Positions 34,819 through 46,082 of a DNA stretch of 64,000 bases are shown here, piece by piece. Where the stretch lies: the NCBI GenBank assembly GCA_032164245.1, contig JAVMKO010000002.1, forward strand, positions 97,194,076-97,258,075. The letters run 5' to 3'. The position numbers and the translations under genes are program-made. Numbering within the stretch: position 1 is the stretch's first letter; each line of letters begins with the position of its first letter. This DNA is from Sternotherus odoratus (Eukaryota > Chordata > Testudines > Kinosternidae). Below the pieces are notes generated by a model. It had not been told where the DNA came from. It ran no database searches and saw nothing but the letters and a program-made list of their open reading frames with translations.

Positions 34819-36468
34819 TTAGTGACTTTTTTGTTGCTGAATTTCATTGGCTAAATCTTCAATTGAAGGTTGGTATTTTGTACACTTCAGGCCCAAGCAA
34901 GCGCTACTAACTTCATCTGTCAATCTGTTTCTTTTGTTGGTTTTGATATTATTTAACGCTGAGAATAAGGCCTCACAAAAGTATGTAGAGGGAAAAATTG
35001 TGAGTAAAGCCATTGCTATATTTTTCAGGGTGCTAAAAGTGTCTGGTAGTCGGTTCCAGGCACTCCAAATTTCCTGTTCGTAGTGGCACTCCTCTTGATT
35101 CTCCAAGCGACACCTTTCCAGATTCTCAAGCTTTGACCTCAAGTCGACAAACACCTGAGCCCAGATACTGTCTTGAAATTCTGCAAGTTGCATCTCCAAA
35201 TCATCAATTTGCATCCATTGGAAACCATTTAATTCCAAACTACTGTAGACTACTACATCAGGATACTTAATTATTTTCATGGTCTGTTCTAGACTTCTAA
35301 ATTGACTAAATCTATCACTAAACTGGTCAAGTAACGAGTCTAAAACATGCTGGTACTTCATATGCAAGAGTTCCATTTCATTTTGTACAGCTGCACTGGC
35401 CTTCTCAAAATACTTTGTTACTCGAGGAAAATACTTATAAGTTTTAGTTTCTACATCTCGCTTGAAAATTTTAACTTTACTTTCAAAAGCTTTTATGTAT
35501 CCAAACATAACGTCAATACTTTTGCCAAAACCTTGTAACTTTAAGTTCAGTTCATTAATATGAACAGAGAGATCTGTAAAAAACATCAGGGTGTTGACCC
35601 ACTTATCATCATTAAGCTGAGGAAAGTTTCCCAGATCCTTATCGTCAAGAAATACCTTAATTTCTTCAAAGCACTCCACAAAGCGCTCAAGAACTTTGCC
35701 TCGGCTCAGCCATCTTACATTATTGTACATCAGCAGTCCACTGTAGGTGGAATCAACCTCCAGTAAAAGTGCCGAAAATTCTCGCTTGTGAAGGGGGCGA
35801 GCAGCTATTAAATTAACTATTTTTGTAACAACTGACATTAAGTCGTTTAAGTCGGTGAATCCTGCCTTGGCACATAAAGCCTCCTGATGGATAATACAAT
35901 GAAAAGGCACAATCGGATGTCCAATAGCTTCTGTAAACAATTTGACAAATCCAACTTTTTTCCCCACCATATTTGGTGCCCCATCTGTCGTCACTGACAC
36001 AACTTTAGAGATATCAATGCTTAGGTCACAAAATGTTTGCATAACAACCTTACATATTTCGCTTCCTGATGTACTCGTTGGCACTGATACTAACTTTATC
36101 AACTCTTCTCTCATTGTGAGACCATCAGAATATCGACCAATAATGGCCAACTGAGCATGTGATGTGACATCAGTAGTTTCATCAAGAGAGATCGAAAAAT
36201 ATTTACACTTCCTTATGTCTCTCTGCAATTGATGTTGCACGTTTGTGTTCAGTCTCATTATTCGGTCTTTTATGATATTTCTACTGAGTGGTAACTCAGA
36301 TATTCTCTTAATAATTGCATCTTTATTCTGCATATCATGAAATAGAACTGGTGCACATCTTAGGAGAGTTTCTTTAATAAATTCTCCCTCACTGAGCGCT
36401 TTTCCATGCTGAGCTATAGAGTGAGCAATGCTCAAACTTGCAGATGTTAAATTTGTAGAGCCTTTCAT
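34819..36468 (-). CDS. hAT transposase (ZBED5/GTF2IRD2-like), catalytic and dimerisation regions
   Basis: An uninterrupted 549-codon frame. It starts MKGSTNLTSASLSIAHSIAQ and has FSISLDETTDVTSHAQLAII, whose aspartates fit the first catalytic position. VTTDGAPNMVGKKVGF supplies the second, FHCIIHQEALCAKAGF the conserved H/C region, and YFCEALFSALNNIKTNKRNR the C-terminal hAT dimerisation block. The resemblance is to domesticated vertebrate hAT proteins such as ZBED5, FAM200 and GTF2IRD2 rather than to any host enzyme. The start methionine is simply the first in frame; the true protein should begin upstream at the BED finger. It sits inside TSD-flanked termini, so it is a transposon gene, not a domesticated one. 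Confidence 0.9.
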   Translation of the reverse strand: MKGSTNLTSASLSIAHSIAQHGKALSEGEFIKETLLRCAPVLFHDMQNKDAIIKRISELPLSRNIIKDRIMRLNTNVQHQLQRDIRKCKYFSISLDETTDVTSHAQLAIIGRYSDGLTMREELIKLVSVPTSTSGSEICKVVMQTFCDLSIDISKVVSVTTDGAPNMVGKKVGFVKLFTEAIGHPIVPFHCIIHQEALCAKAGFTDLNDLMSVVTKIVNLIAARPLHKREFSALLLEVDSTYSGLLMYNNVRWLSRGKVLERFVECFEEIKVFLDDKDLGNFPQLNDDKWVNTLMFFTDLSVHINELNLKLQGFGKSIDVMFGYIKAFESKVKIFKRDVETKTYKYFPRVTKYFEKASAAVQNEMELLHMKYQHVLDSLLDQFSDRFSQFRSLEQTMKIIKYPDVVVYSSLELNGFQWMQIDDLEMQLAEFQDSIWAQVFVDLRSKLENLERCRLENQEECHYEQEIWSAWNRLPDTFSTLKNIAMALLTIFPSTYFCEALFSALNNIKTNKRNRLTDEVSSACLGLKCTKYQPSIEDLANEIQQQKSH

Positions 36469-36489
36469 AAATTTAAGATGGAATTAGAT

Positions 36490-36710
36490 TGGCTCTTATA
36501 AAGGTGTAGCTGCCTGAAATGTATTCCTTCCTTTCATCCTCACTTTTTTCCAGGAGCTGGGAATGCTTAGTTTCGAAATGTCTATTTATATTCACGTTCT
36601 GCTTACTACCGTTTCAGTACATAGAACGCAAAATGATCTGCCATTTTTTTCTATAAAGCCATACATCTCGGTCCATATCTCTTGAAAGGGTCGGCCACTG
36701 CTACTACCAC
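36490..36710 (-). pseudogene. Frameshifted BED-type zinc finger of the hAT transposase
   Basis: On the minus strand one frame reads FQEIWTEMYGFIEKNGRSFC followed by VLC (a C-x2-C pair). A shifted frame then reads NRHFETKHSQLLEKSEDERK (the histidine pair) and SYTFIRANLIPS before a stop. A further one-base shift leads into the 549-codon frame. Together this is a BED-like C2H2 finger that normally binds transposon ends. At least two frameshifts separate it from the catalytic part. Confidence 0.75.
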
Positions 36711-37249
36711 TTCCTTACTTAACCTTAGTTTTTATTTTTTGGGTTCTCCATCAGGGGGGCAGTGACAGAAGATAGAATTATAGATAGCTTGTTAGGCCTG
36801 CAGGCAATTAGGGGTTAACTAGCCTAACTAACCACAAAATGGTGCATGTAACTGTCTTTTAGGAAAGGGCAGGGTTAATGAGCAGAAATAGGGGTTAATA
36901 AGGATGCACAACAGTAATAGTGGTGAAATGAAGTCTGCACTATGGAGCAAGATGGTGTTCCTTATGTGAATTAAAATGGCTACCACTATTTTTAATGGCG
37001 GGAAACGGCACCCATAGCACGCCACAAGCCCTCGCCTCTCCCAGCCTCCCCCTCACTTATCTCAGTAATGATGGATTAGAAATCCATCACACCCCAGAAC
37101 AGTAGATAATGGTTGCTGTGGTTAACTGCTATTTGGTTACTAGTAATGGCAGGGCCCCAGAGATGCGTCCCCTGCTGCGTTCCACTGCTCCCTGCTCTGC
37201 CGGCGGAAGTGAGGGCAAAGATCCTGGCTTAACCGGAAGTCACAGAACT

Positions 37250-38760
37250 ACACGCTCTGTGCCACGTGCTCCCGTCCCCCTTCCTGCTGCGGGCGGGCTG
37301 CTAGTGATGGTGCCCCGTCCCCTGTCTCTGCTGCCCAGTTAGAGAAAAAAAAAACCACACGTGCTCCCCGGTCCCCCTTTCCTGCTGCGGAATGCTAGTG
37401 ATGGTGCCCAGTCCCCTGTCTCTGCTGCCGAGTTAGAGAGAGGGAAAAAAAAAAACACGTGCTCCCCGTCCCCCTTTCCTGCTGCGGAATGCTAGTGATG
37501 GTGCCCAGATCCCCTGTCTCTGCTGCCGAGTTAGAGAGAGGGAGAAAAAAAACACGTGCTCCCCGTCCCCCTTTCCTGCCACGGAATGCTAGTGATGGTG
37601 CCCAGTCCCCTGTCTCTGCTGCCGAGTTAGAGAGAGGGAGAAAAAAAAACACATGCTCCCCGTCCCCCTTTCCTGCCACGGAATGCTAGTGATGGTGCCC
37701 AGTCCCCTGTCTCTGCTGCCGAGTTAGAGAGAGGGAAAAAAAAAAACACGTGCTCCCCGTCCCCCTTTCCTGCCACGGAATGCTAGTGATGGTGCCCAGT
37801 CCCCTGTCTCTGCTGCCGAGTTAGAGAGAGGGAGAAAAAAAAACCACGTGCTCCCCGTCCCCCTTTCTGCCGCGGGCGGGCTGCTAGTGCTGGTGCCCCG
37901 CCCCTTTCTCTGCTGCCAGTTACAGAGAGGGAAGGAAAAAAAAAAAAAAAAACCGGAAAAAAAACAAAAACCCATGTGCTCCCCGTCCCCCTTTCCTGCC
38001 GCGGGCGGGCTGCTAGTGCTGGTGCCCCGCCCCTTTCTCTGCTGCCCCTTTCTCTGCTGCCCAGTTACAGAGAGGGAAGGGAAAAAAACCAAAAAAAAAA
38101 AAACCAAAAAAAAAAAAAAACCCCGTGTGCTCCCCGTCCCCCTTTTCTGCCGCGGGCAGGCTGCTAGTGCTGGTGCCCCGCCCCTTTCTCTGCTGCCCAG
38201 TTACAGAGAGGGAAGGAAAAAAAAAAAATAAAAACCAAAAAAAAAAAAAAAAAAACCACGTGCTCCCCGTCCCCCTTTCCTGCCGCGGGCGGGCTGCTAG
38301 TGCTGGTGCCCCGCCCCTTTCTCTGCTGCCCAGTTACAGAGAGGGAAGGAAAAAAAAAAAAAAAACCGGAAAAAAAAAAAACAACCCATGTGCTCCCCGT
38401 CCCCCTTTCCTGCCGCGGGCGGGCTGCTAGTGCTGGTGCCCCGCCCCTTTCTCTGCTGCCCAGTTACAGAGAGGGAAGGGAAAAAAAAAAAAAAAAAAAA
38501 AAAAAACCACGTGCTCCCCGTCCCCCTTTCCTGCCGCGGGCGGGCTGCTAGTGCTGGTGCCCCGCCCCTTTCTCTTCTGCCCAGTTACAGAGAGGGAAGG
38601 GAAAAAAAAAAAAAACCACGTGCTCCCCGTCCCCCTTTCCTGCCGCGGGCGGGCTGCTAGTGCTGGTGCCCCGCCCCTTTCTCTGCTGCCCAGTTACAGA
38701 GAGGGAAGGAAAAAAAAAAAAAAAAAAAAAAAAAGCACGTGCGCCCCGTTCCCCGTCTCG
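37250..38760. repeat. Minisatellite with long A-tracts inside the hAT element
   Basis: About 13 units of roughly 95-150 bp. Each has CGTGCTCCCCGTCCCCCTTT, a GCTAGTG(A/C)TGGTGCCC block, TTTCTCTGCTGCC, AGTTA(C/G)AGAGAGGGA, and an A-tract of about 7 to 30 bases that varies between units. The first five or six units differ from the later ones (CAGTCCCCTGTC versus CCGCCCCTTTC), showing stepwise amplification. Open frames with KKKKKK runs are translations of this array. Confidence 0.93.
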
Positions 38761-38889
38761 GCCGCGTGTCATCGGCAATGGCTACGCGTGTCAGTGCTGA
38801 CACGCGTGTCATAGGTTCGCCATCACTGGTCTAGATGGTGGGAATAAGGGTGTGTGACTTTTGCGGAGGCTGCTCCAGCTGCCTGCATG

Positions 38890-39058
38890 GATGCTATGGC
38901 TGCCCCTTGAGCCCTGGGTCCCAGCAAGTCTAATGCTAAGGTTACGAAGGCGACAAATGATGCAATGGGGCTTAGGCTGCAGCCTCCTCTCCCCACACCC
39001 AGCGGTCACGTAGTAATTTTATTGTCATAAGGGGGGTCACAAAGTTTGAGAACCCCGG
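38890..39058. repeat. hAT MITE fragment
   Basis: The right end GGGGGTCACAAAGTTTGAGA with ACCCCGGCT is the complement of a CAG(N)GGTTCTCAAACTTTG-type terminus. CCAGCAAGTCTAATGC is shared with the element at 57117-57558. The left end is missing. Confidence 0.55.
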
Positions 39059-39059
39059 C

Positions 39060-40248
39060 TATAGACTGGCTCACAAGAAGGAGGTGTGACTAACATTCTT
39101 ACTGTCCTGCCCAAATACTGTTCCCAGTTTCCCAGTCTCCACCACTTGCCCTTCCTCCATGTCAACTTTTATCATATTAAGTTTGTAAGATTCTCTCACT
39201 GCATGATTCACATTTTAATATGTTTTAGCCCTTTCCTGTGTCTGTTACAGTATCTTTATGTTCTGCTTGGTTAAATTGAAATAGTAAATTAGGTTGCCGT
39301 TGTAGGGGCAGGGATTGTCTTTTCTCCATTCTTTAAAAAGAGCACACAAAGGGGCAATGCAGATCCCTGAAGTTCCTCCTTAAAGACCTGTCACGCTGGT
39401 GCTTAAGGAACAAGTGTGGAGGTGATTAAAATATGCACCATCTTTGACCCATTAAATTATTATTTTGGCCAAAATAATGGATATTTGATATCTTGAAGCA
39501 GAATTCCCCACATAGTATTGGGGGATTTTTATTTATTTATTTTAAAGCCTTGAAGGGATTCTCATTTAGCCATTTACACCAAGTTCCACCAAGGATCCAT
39601 CTCAGAGCATCCTTCCATGCCTTGATGAAAGACCTAGATGTAGCTCTTCAGAGCCAATCTGCACCATGAGTAGTGCATCAAGAGGTGCAGCTGCCACCTC
39701 AGCATCCACACAGAAGTGTTTGTGGCTCACAGAGGAAGAAGAATGCAGGTCACAAGTCTGCTGGTTTGGCTGGACTGAAATAGAAGATAAGGAACATATA
39801 TGATGTCTCATCTCAAAAACATTAACTTTCTCTCTCTTGTCAACCAAAGGCCTTAAGAAGAGATAATTTTCCATATGGATTCTCCAAACCTATTAACTGG
39901 CACCTTTGGTAATTTCAATCCGTAAAGAGTTGCTCACCGAACTGCCCCCAACATATTTCATTTTCTTTTAATTAAACTAGAGCTATGTTTTGACTGTGGA
40001 GGGCATCATTAACAATGGCATCATTAACAATGCCTGATTATTCTGGGCAGGCTGAGACCCATTGGCATTGCACTGAAAATGCAAACATGCTGCCCTCATA
40101 CCAGATACCTGAATGTGCTATCAAGAGATTTGTTCAGCAGAAAGCAAATAAAGTATGCCGAGTGATATACCACCACTTAAACTTATTTCAACTATCTTCT
40201 CTCCACAACATGCCAGCTGCTGTGTCAGAAGCAGAGTGCTCTTTGTCC
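39060..40248. other. Intergenic, possible L2-like tail then nothing recognised
   Basis: 39080-39340 may continue the LINE fragment of 32461-32959. The remainder has no recognised gene or repeat. Confidence 0.35.
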
Positions 40249-40256
40249 TCACAGAC

Positions 40257-40567
40257 CAGGGGTCGGCAATCTTTCCGAAGTGGTGTGCCCAGTCTTCATT
40301 TGTTCACTCTAATTTAAGGTTTCATGTGTCAGTAATATATTTGAATGTTTTTAGAAGGTCTCTTTCTAGAAGGTCTATAATATAGAACCGAACTATTGTT
40401 GTATGTAAAGTAAATAAGGTTTTTTAAATGTTTAAGAAGTTTCATTTAAAATAGAATTAAAATGCAGAGGCTCCACACTGGTGGCCAAGACCCAGGCAGT
40501 GTGAGTGCCACTGATAATCAGCTCACATGCTGCCTTTGGCACATGTGCCATAGGTTGCCTACCCCTG
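40257..40567 (+). mobile_element. 311-bp hAT MITE
   Basis: Ends CAGGGGTCGGCAATCTTTCC and the near-complement ATAGGTTGCCTACCCCTG. The diverged 8-bp TSD is TCACAGAC / TCCTAGAC, 6 of 8 matching. Confidence 0.8.
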
Positions 40568-40579
40568 TCCTAGACTTTA

Positions 40580-40770
40580 AGGTTAGAAGGGACCATTATG
40601 ATCATCTAGTCTGATCTCCTGCATAACGCAGGCCACAGAATCTCACCCACCCACTCCTGCAATAAACCTCTCATCGATATCTGACTATTGAAGGCCTCAA
40701 ATCATGGTTTTAAGACTTCATCTCTCCGACTCATTAGGTAGGATGATTCAGATAATTTAGGTCTCAAGGG
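40580..40770 (-). mobile_element. CR1 LINE 3' fragment
   Basis: TTAGAAGGGACCATTATGAT with CATCTAGTCTGATCTCCTGC is the reverse complement of the CR1 3' end seen in the + orientation at 50,800-50,841. It abuts the MITE at 40257-40567. Confidence 0.75.
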
Positions 40771-41620
40771 AAATGATTGGACCTCCTGAAGTGAATGAGC
40801 CCTAACAGTTTATTGCATGGAAGTTAAGGTGAGAAAAGAAAAAATAAGATCATGATTGGATACCAAAACTATGGACAAGGGAAATGATGGCAGGAGGGAG
40901 AGGAGAAGCACCAAGTTCGTATAGAGTATAGTATGCCAAATTCTGGCCTGATAGAAAATAGGCAGGCTAACTTAGTTGCACATTATGGCATTACGTCTTC
41001 TACAACCAACTTTGTTTTCTCAGTCACATGTCAAGAGATTACTGTTGAATGTCTCAGTTTCCACAAAGGTAGGAATGCTCTAAAACTCATGAACCTATCT
41101 TTCTTTGATGTTTCATAATTCTTTCAGGAGCATATCAAAGTAGGAACAATCCAAATCCATAGCAATTAAGGACAGAGGGAGGCCTTTAAATGCAAAATTT
41201 GACAAATTTATGTTCATCTGAAAACATCTCCTCTCTGATTATTCAGGTCCATTGTTCCTTACTACAGATTGTCCCATCTCCATTAATTCTGTGAGTAACT
41301 GTCCAGGATTAGCCTACCATCTGGGAAAACCACCCCACAAAAAATGCTGCTACATCTGTAACAGATTGAGCATTAGACATTTCCATATCAGAGCTTTCTT
41401 TATTCTGTGGAGCATGAAGAGGCATGATATGTTTTTCCACACGAAGAGCAACTATGTGATGTATCAGTCTGAATGGTTCTGTTTAAATTTAAAGAAACAA
41501 CTAAATGAGAAAGAACAAAAATTAAGTCTCCATGAAAGTGAACGGCACATCTCACCTGTAACGTACTGCATTAGCTTTGCTTCACAAAATGGCAGTCACC
41601 TCTGCAGACAGTAGTCTCCT

Positions 41621-41745
41621 TAGGGTGACCAGATGTCCAGATTCTATAGGGACAGTCCCGATATTGGGGTCATTTTCTTATATAGGCTCCTATTACCCCC
41701 CCATCCCATGTCCCGATTTTTCACACTTGCTATATGGTCACCCTA
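41621..41745 (+). mobile_element. 125-bp hAT-like MITE, family B copy 3
   Basis: Ends TAGGGTGACCAGATGTCC and GGTCACCCTA, with a perfect 8-bp TSD AGTCTCCT at 41613-41620 and 41746-41753. It shows the fewest changes of the three copies, as judged by eye. Confidence 0.9.
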
Positions 41746-41804
41746 AGTCTCCTAGGAAGCTGTAGGATACCAAAACTAAAATCACAGCAGTTACAAGCTA
41801 GATA

Positions 41805-42119
41805 CAATGGTGGATTAGCCACTAGGCCAATGAGGTCTGTGCCCAGGGGCCTTGGCAATGGGCAGTCCCAGAAAAATGAGCACCCCTAAGCCCCAACCTA
41901 CTCCTCCCAGCACTCCTGATGAGGAGGTGGGTCAGAGCAAGGTGGATTGCCCCACTCCGCCAACCTGGTGCTCCTGCTGCGGAGCAGGGGAAGGCCCTGC
42001 ACCGTGACCCCACTCCCTGGCTGGAGTACCGGGGAGTATGGGGACAGCAGGCAGAAGTGATGGGGAGGGGTCCACATTTCCTCTGGCCCAGGGCACCACA
42101 AAACTGTAATCTGCCTTTG
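41805..42119 (+). mobile_element. Probable hAT MITE, GC-rich
   Basis: Ends CAATGGTGGATTA and the complement of CAAAGGCAGATTA. Flanks GCTAGATA and ACTACATA match at 6 of 8 positions. It lies about 60 bp from the preceding MITE. Confidence 0.6.
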
Positions 42120-42127
42120 ACTACATA

Positions 42128-43378
42128 TAGCACAATATCAGCTCCTAAGAACCAAGACAGGACTCTGCAGTCAAAAATGGAACCCTGATGGCTGTCAGTG
42201 GGATCTTTAAATACAGGTCACAGCAAGGGAAACTTTTTTTAAAGCTCTCTTAACTACAAAACAAACAGAATTCCCTCTTCAGTTCAAGGCCACAGGAGGC
42301 TGAAACAAAACCGACATTTACTTGCTCTCTGCCTCAGCTTTTGTCTTGTTCACCGTTTTGACCAAGGCTACCCAAGGTGCTTGCAGTCAGGAAAGCACCA
42401 ATGTGAAGCTCCAGAAGCATCTACCGCTTTATATTATATATATGGGGCAAATCAGCACAGCATTAAGTGAAGTTGAATTTAAACTTTCACTGAGATGACA
42501 CTATGAAAGGAAAGAGAAAATAATCAATCTTGAATGCCCTTTAGAAAGGAGCCTGGAGACACCTTGTTGTTCCTTGTAGATGTAGAAGAAACTGGGTAAT
42601 TTTCCCATGCAATGACTCAGCTCTGGTTTTGCCCCCAGCTACATGGAAATGGAAGAAGCCACAAGGCTGAGTAGTCATGAACATGAAAGAGAAAGATGGA
42701 TGTTCAGTGTCTTTTCATCCTGTGATACAGGGTTTCTTTATGAAAGACGTTAAAATTCCTAAGTGCAGCCTACACAAAGCCTTTTATCTTACAAGCTGAT
42801 TTAAACCAGATACCAACAGCAGCTATAATTAACCTGCATTCCAGGGTTAAACATAAAATTTTTGGTATGAAAAAAGACAAAATAAGAGAAACTAATCTTT
42901 GATAAATTTAAAGGAAAATGAGCATTTGGATTTTCCAATGTCTGACACTCTGCTCTCATCAATTCTGGTGCTCGGTACCAGGCATCTCCTTCAGTTGTCT
43001 AATAATAATAGTGGAGTTACCTCCATAATTACACAAGTAACAAATCAAGTGTGTGGAATTTGAGATCTGCAGCTCTGAGAGATGCTGGTTTTTTTCTTTA
43101 TAAGAACCCTACTGAAGTTCATTCAAATAGAAGCCTAAATGTTCTCAGAGCATGTAGAATTGTATATTTACAGGAAAAAGTGGGAAACGGAACTTTATTC
43201 TGTTGCAAACGTGAAAACAAAAGGACCAAATTCATCCTTGGTGTAAATCCACAGAAGCCAGTGCAGATATATCAGCAATAACGCGTTGTTTGGTGACTGA
43301 TTTTTCAGAAGTGTTCCTGGTATTCAGCTTAAGACATCTGGGGTCTGAATTTCACTGCACCTAGTGAAGTCAATGGAT
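42128..43378. other. Intergenic, nothing recognised
   Basis: AT-rich sequence. No gene or repeat can be supported. Confidence 0.4.
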
Positions 43379-43386
43379 CAGCACAT

Positions 43387-43478
43387 CAGTGCTTAATTTG
43401 TGCCGGAACTGAGCCCCGACACTTCTAGGCTTGGTAATTCACAACTCCGGCACCACTTTCATTTCAAATTAAGAACCT
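43387..43478 (+). mobile_element. 92-bp hAT-type MITE
   Basis: Starts CAGTGCTTAATTTGTGCCGG and ends with the near-complementary CAAATTAAGAACCT. TSD CAGCACAT / CAGCATAT matches at 7 of 8. Internal CCGGAACT...ACTCCGGCACC makes a hairpin. Confidence 0.75.
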
Positions 43479-44182
43479 CAGCATATCCCCCGCCCATCTG
43501 AAAGTCAAGCACAAGATGCTGCAATTTGGGCATGGAGAATTAGCAAACATCTACGAATTTTGACTCTCTCTTCCCCCAAATAGCCATGACATTTAAATAA
43601 TTAACCTTGTGATCCCAGTTATGATTTACTGACCCCGTATTAGGACTTAATGCTGAGAGCAGCTGAGCACCACAGCTTCCACTGACCTCAGGGCTCTCAT
43701 CAACACTCAAGATCAGGCCTTCCCCTTAAAATCATATTGACCAAAATATTCTCTGCGCTGGCTGGGAGGAATCATATGTACTCAGGGGAAGGCTGCTCCC
43801 TTACTGTGTGAAAAGTTTTCTTGCCATTCCTATGCTAGTACGGCATATGGAGTGAAGTTAGTTGCGTGTTTGCTGTTTCCAGGCATCTGTCAGCCGAAGA
43901 CTCATTCCCAACAAGGGTCATTTTTTTCATGCCTGTGCAAACAGTTGTATTCAGGCAGATTGGCTGAGAACAGCAAGCAGATGCTATTTCCAGGGCTCAT
44001 ACAGAGCCTGTTGAAAGGGGCTGATTTTAACGTTGCTTCAGTAAGCAGCACTAAATACAAAGTCAATGCCTTCCATTTTCAAAGCTGCATGCAGCCAGTC
44101 AGCTCCTACTCAGATGAATCAGAGACAGCTAAATCTCTGCACAGTGTTTGAAAGTTTATTAGCTAGTAAAGCAACAGTCTGG

Positions 44183-44412
44183 GGGTATGTCTACACTGCA
44201 GTCAGGCACCCACGGCTGACCTGTGCCAGCTGATTCAGACTTGGGCTAAGGAGCTGTTTAATTGTGGTGTAGACATTCTGGCTCAGACAGGCACCCTCCC
44301 TTCTCGCAGGGTCCTAGAGCACAGATTTCAGCCTAAGCTTGAACATCTATACTTCAGTGAAACAGCCCCTCTTTGCCAGAGAGAGCTGGCCCAGGCCAGG
44401 CCATGGAAGCTT
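44183..44412 (+). mobile_element. Harbinger-type MITE fragment
   Basis: Left end GGGTATGTCTACACTGCAGT, with GACCTGTGCCAGCTGA and GAGCTGTTTAATTG(T)GGTGTAGAC following. It is closely related to 50939-51144. The right end is not identified. Confidence 0.6.
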
Positions 44413-44883
44413 AATTACAGGTCAGACATAACCTTTCTAAATGTTTCAGGTAATTTTGGGTAAGGAACGGCACATAATTGCACAACATTTAGCTTTGAAA
44501 CTGTGAAAAAGTAAACAAGTTACAATTTGTTTTATGATTCAGAAACATTTGATGGATGAAAGAAATGCCAACCCCAAATGTATCCCTATTCCGAGCATAG
44601 AGCCCTCCTCCTCAGCCCCGCTTTTGGGCTGAGACATCATCAGATGGAAAGAGCATAAAATATTTCCGATTGTAAACTAAATATATCTAAAGCAATAACC
44701 TTGTACAATACACCAGGGGTGGCACTTCCATATCTCTTTGCAGAACACAATGTTTGGGAATAAGCTTGATGCAGTCATTGACAAAAACATCCTTATTCTC
44801 AATCTCAGCACCTCCTCTAATTATGCAACTGCAGTTTAACACCCACAATTAATTGCCTGGGCAACAAATTGCGGGTTCAGATG

Positions 44884-45000
44884 GTGGTATTATTATTTAT
44901 TATTTGTATTATCATGGTAGCTCAGAGCCCTAGTTATGGACACAGGGCTCCCTTATGTTAGGCACTGTACAAATACAGACCAAAAGGAAGGGGTTAAACT
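44884..45000. repeat. SINE-like dispersed repeat fragment
   Basis: TATTATTTGTATTATCATGG, then AGAGCCCTAGTTATGGACAC and TTAGGCACTGTACAAATACA. Same family as 10776-10892. Confidence 0.5.
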
Positions 45001-45039
45001 AATAGCAACAAAGTAAAAAGAGGGAAAGTCTGAGAACTC

Positions 45040-46068
45040 AGTTAACACAAAATTGAGAGGTTGGTAACAAAATTATGAGCAAAAGGGGAGGAGGAGTGGC
45101 ATTCTATGCCAAAAACAGCATTAACTGTTTCTGAGTTACTGATAATTTGGAATAAATTGATCCTGAATGCTTATGAATCAATGTCCTAACAGAGAATGCA
45201 CAAGATACTTTAGTACATTGGTTCTCAAAGTGGGGGTTGTGACCCCTCGAGGGGTCACGACTTGACTATGTGGGGGTTGCGAGCCCCTCCTGCTGGCAGC
45301 CGGCCTGGACCCTGACCCCTGCAGGCGGAGCCCTGAGCCCCAAACCTGGCCCCTGCCGTAGCAGGCTGCCAGCGGCGCCCCAAGCCCCGGCCCCCTAGGC
45401 TCTGCCGCGGCGGGCTGCCAGCGGCACCCCGGGCTCTGTCCCCTGTCCCGGGGGTTTGCTGGAACTGTCCCCAGAGCCCGGACCCTCCACGGGGGGCTGG
45501 CACCCCTACACCCACACCCCTCCCAGCTCAGCCCCTGCCCCGGGGGGGGGGGGCTGCTGGCACCCCCTCCTTAGCCCAGCCCATGCCCCACCCCCGAGTC
45601 CAACCCCTAAGGGGGGTCACGCTTAGAGGCCTGGTGTCCGAAAGGGGGTCACCAATAGAAAAAGTTTTAGAACCACTGCCTTAGTAGCATAGCAATGACA
45701 AGATGGAGTACTATGCATTGTTGGTGTCTGCTACAGAGCCACCAAATCACACTAAGGAACAAGATGAGCATCTCTTTATGCACCTATCTATAATGTGTAG
45801 GTAAAAAAAGCGGTGTGATCATGGGGGACTTCAATTTGAGTGACACATGCTGCCAATACTAAAACATCTTTGGAATTTCTAAACATAATAGATAACAATT
45901 TCCTAACTCAAAAAGTTACCAACATGGAGGAATTCTATATTAGACCTTGTCTTAACAAAAAAAGAGGAAACTGATCACAGAACTAAAAATTAATAGTAGC
46001 TTAGATACACGTGATCGTGACTTGATCACATTTATAAGGTGCACATAGAACAAAATCCAGACCAGTAA
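45040..46068 (+). pseudogene. CR1 LINE endonuclease-domain remnant (interrupted)
   Basis: Translates with interruptions to GGVAFYAKNSI (about 45,090-45,122) and, beyond a hAT MITE at 45216-45678, to CYRATKSH-like sequence, VIMGDFNLSD (GDFN at 45824-45835) and DRDLITFIRCT. GDFN is a catalytic motif of APE-type LINE endonucleases. The frame is broken by stops. The coding relic resumes at about 50,304 after the inserted Helitron and TIR elements. Confidence 0.78.
45216..45678 (+). mobile_element. hAT (Charlie-like) MITE inserted in CR1
   Basis: Ends CATTGGTTCTCAAAG and TTTTAGAACCACTG (complement CAGTGGTTCTAAAA), the classic Charlie-type terminus. TSD CTTTAGTA (45208-45215) / CCTTAGTA (45679-45686), 7 of 8. 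The interior is GC-rich, and the 86-codon minus-strand frame is not meaningful. Confidence 0.85.
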
Positions 46069-46082
46069 TATATATATACATA

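Larger units (their letters stand above)
34505..38828 (-). mobile_element. 4.3-kb hAT DNA transposon with transposase frame
   Basis: Ends are CAGTGATGGGCAACC and the near-complementary GTTCGCCATCACTG. The 8-bp TSD GTCTAGAT is exact at 34497-34504 and 38829-38836. It encodes a transposase on the minus strand (34819-36468) with a broken BED-type finger upstream (about 36,490-36,700). The remaining 2 kb on the promoter side is mostly a minisatellite (37250-38760). It lies only 87 bp from family A copy 3. Confidence 0.93.

Noticed and set aside
34819..36468. A domesticated host gene related to ZBED5/GTF2IRD2
   Set aside because: The frame lies inside TIRs with an exact 8-bp TSD and has a frameshifted N-terminal finger, so it is a transposon copy.
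37395..38814. Lys- and Phe-run proteins on both strands
   Set aside because: Translations of A-tract minisatellite units.
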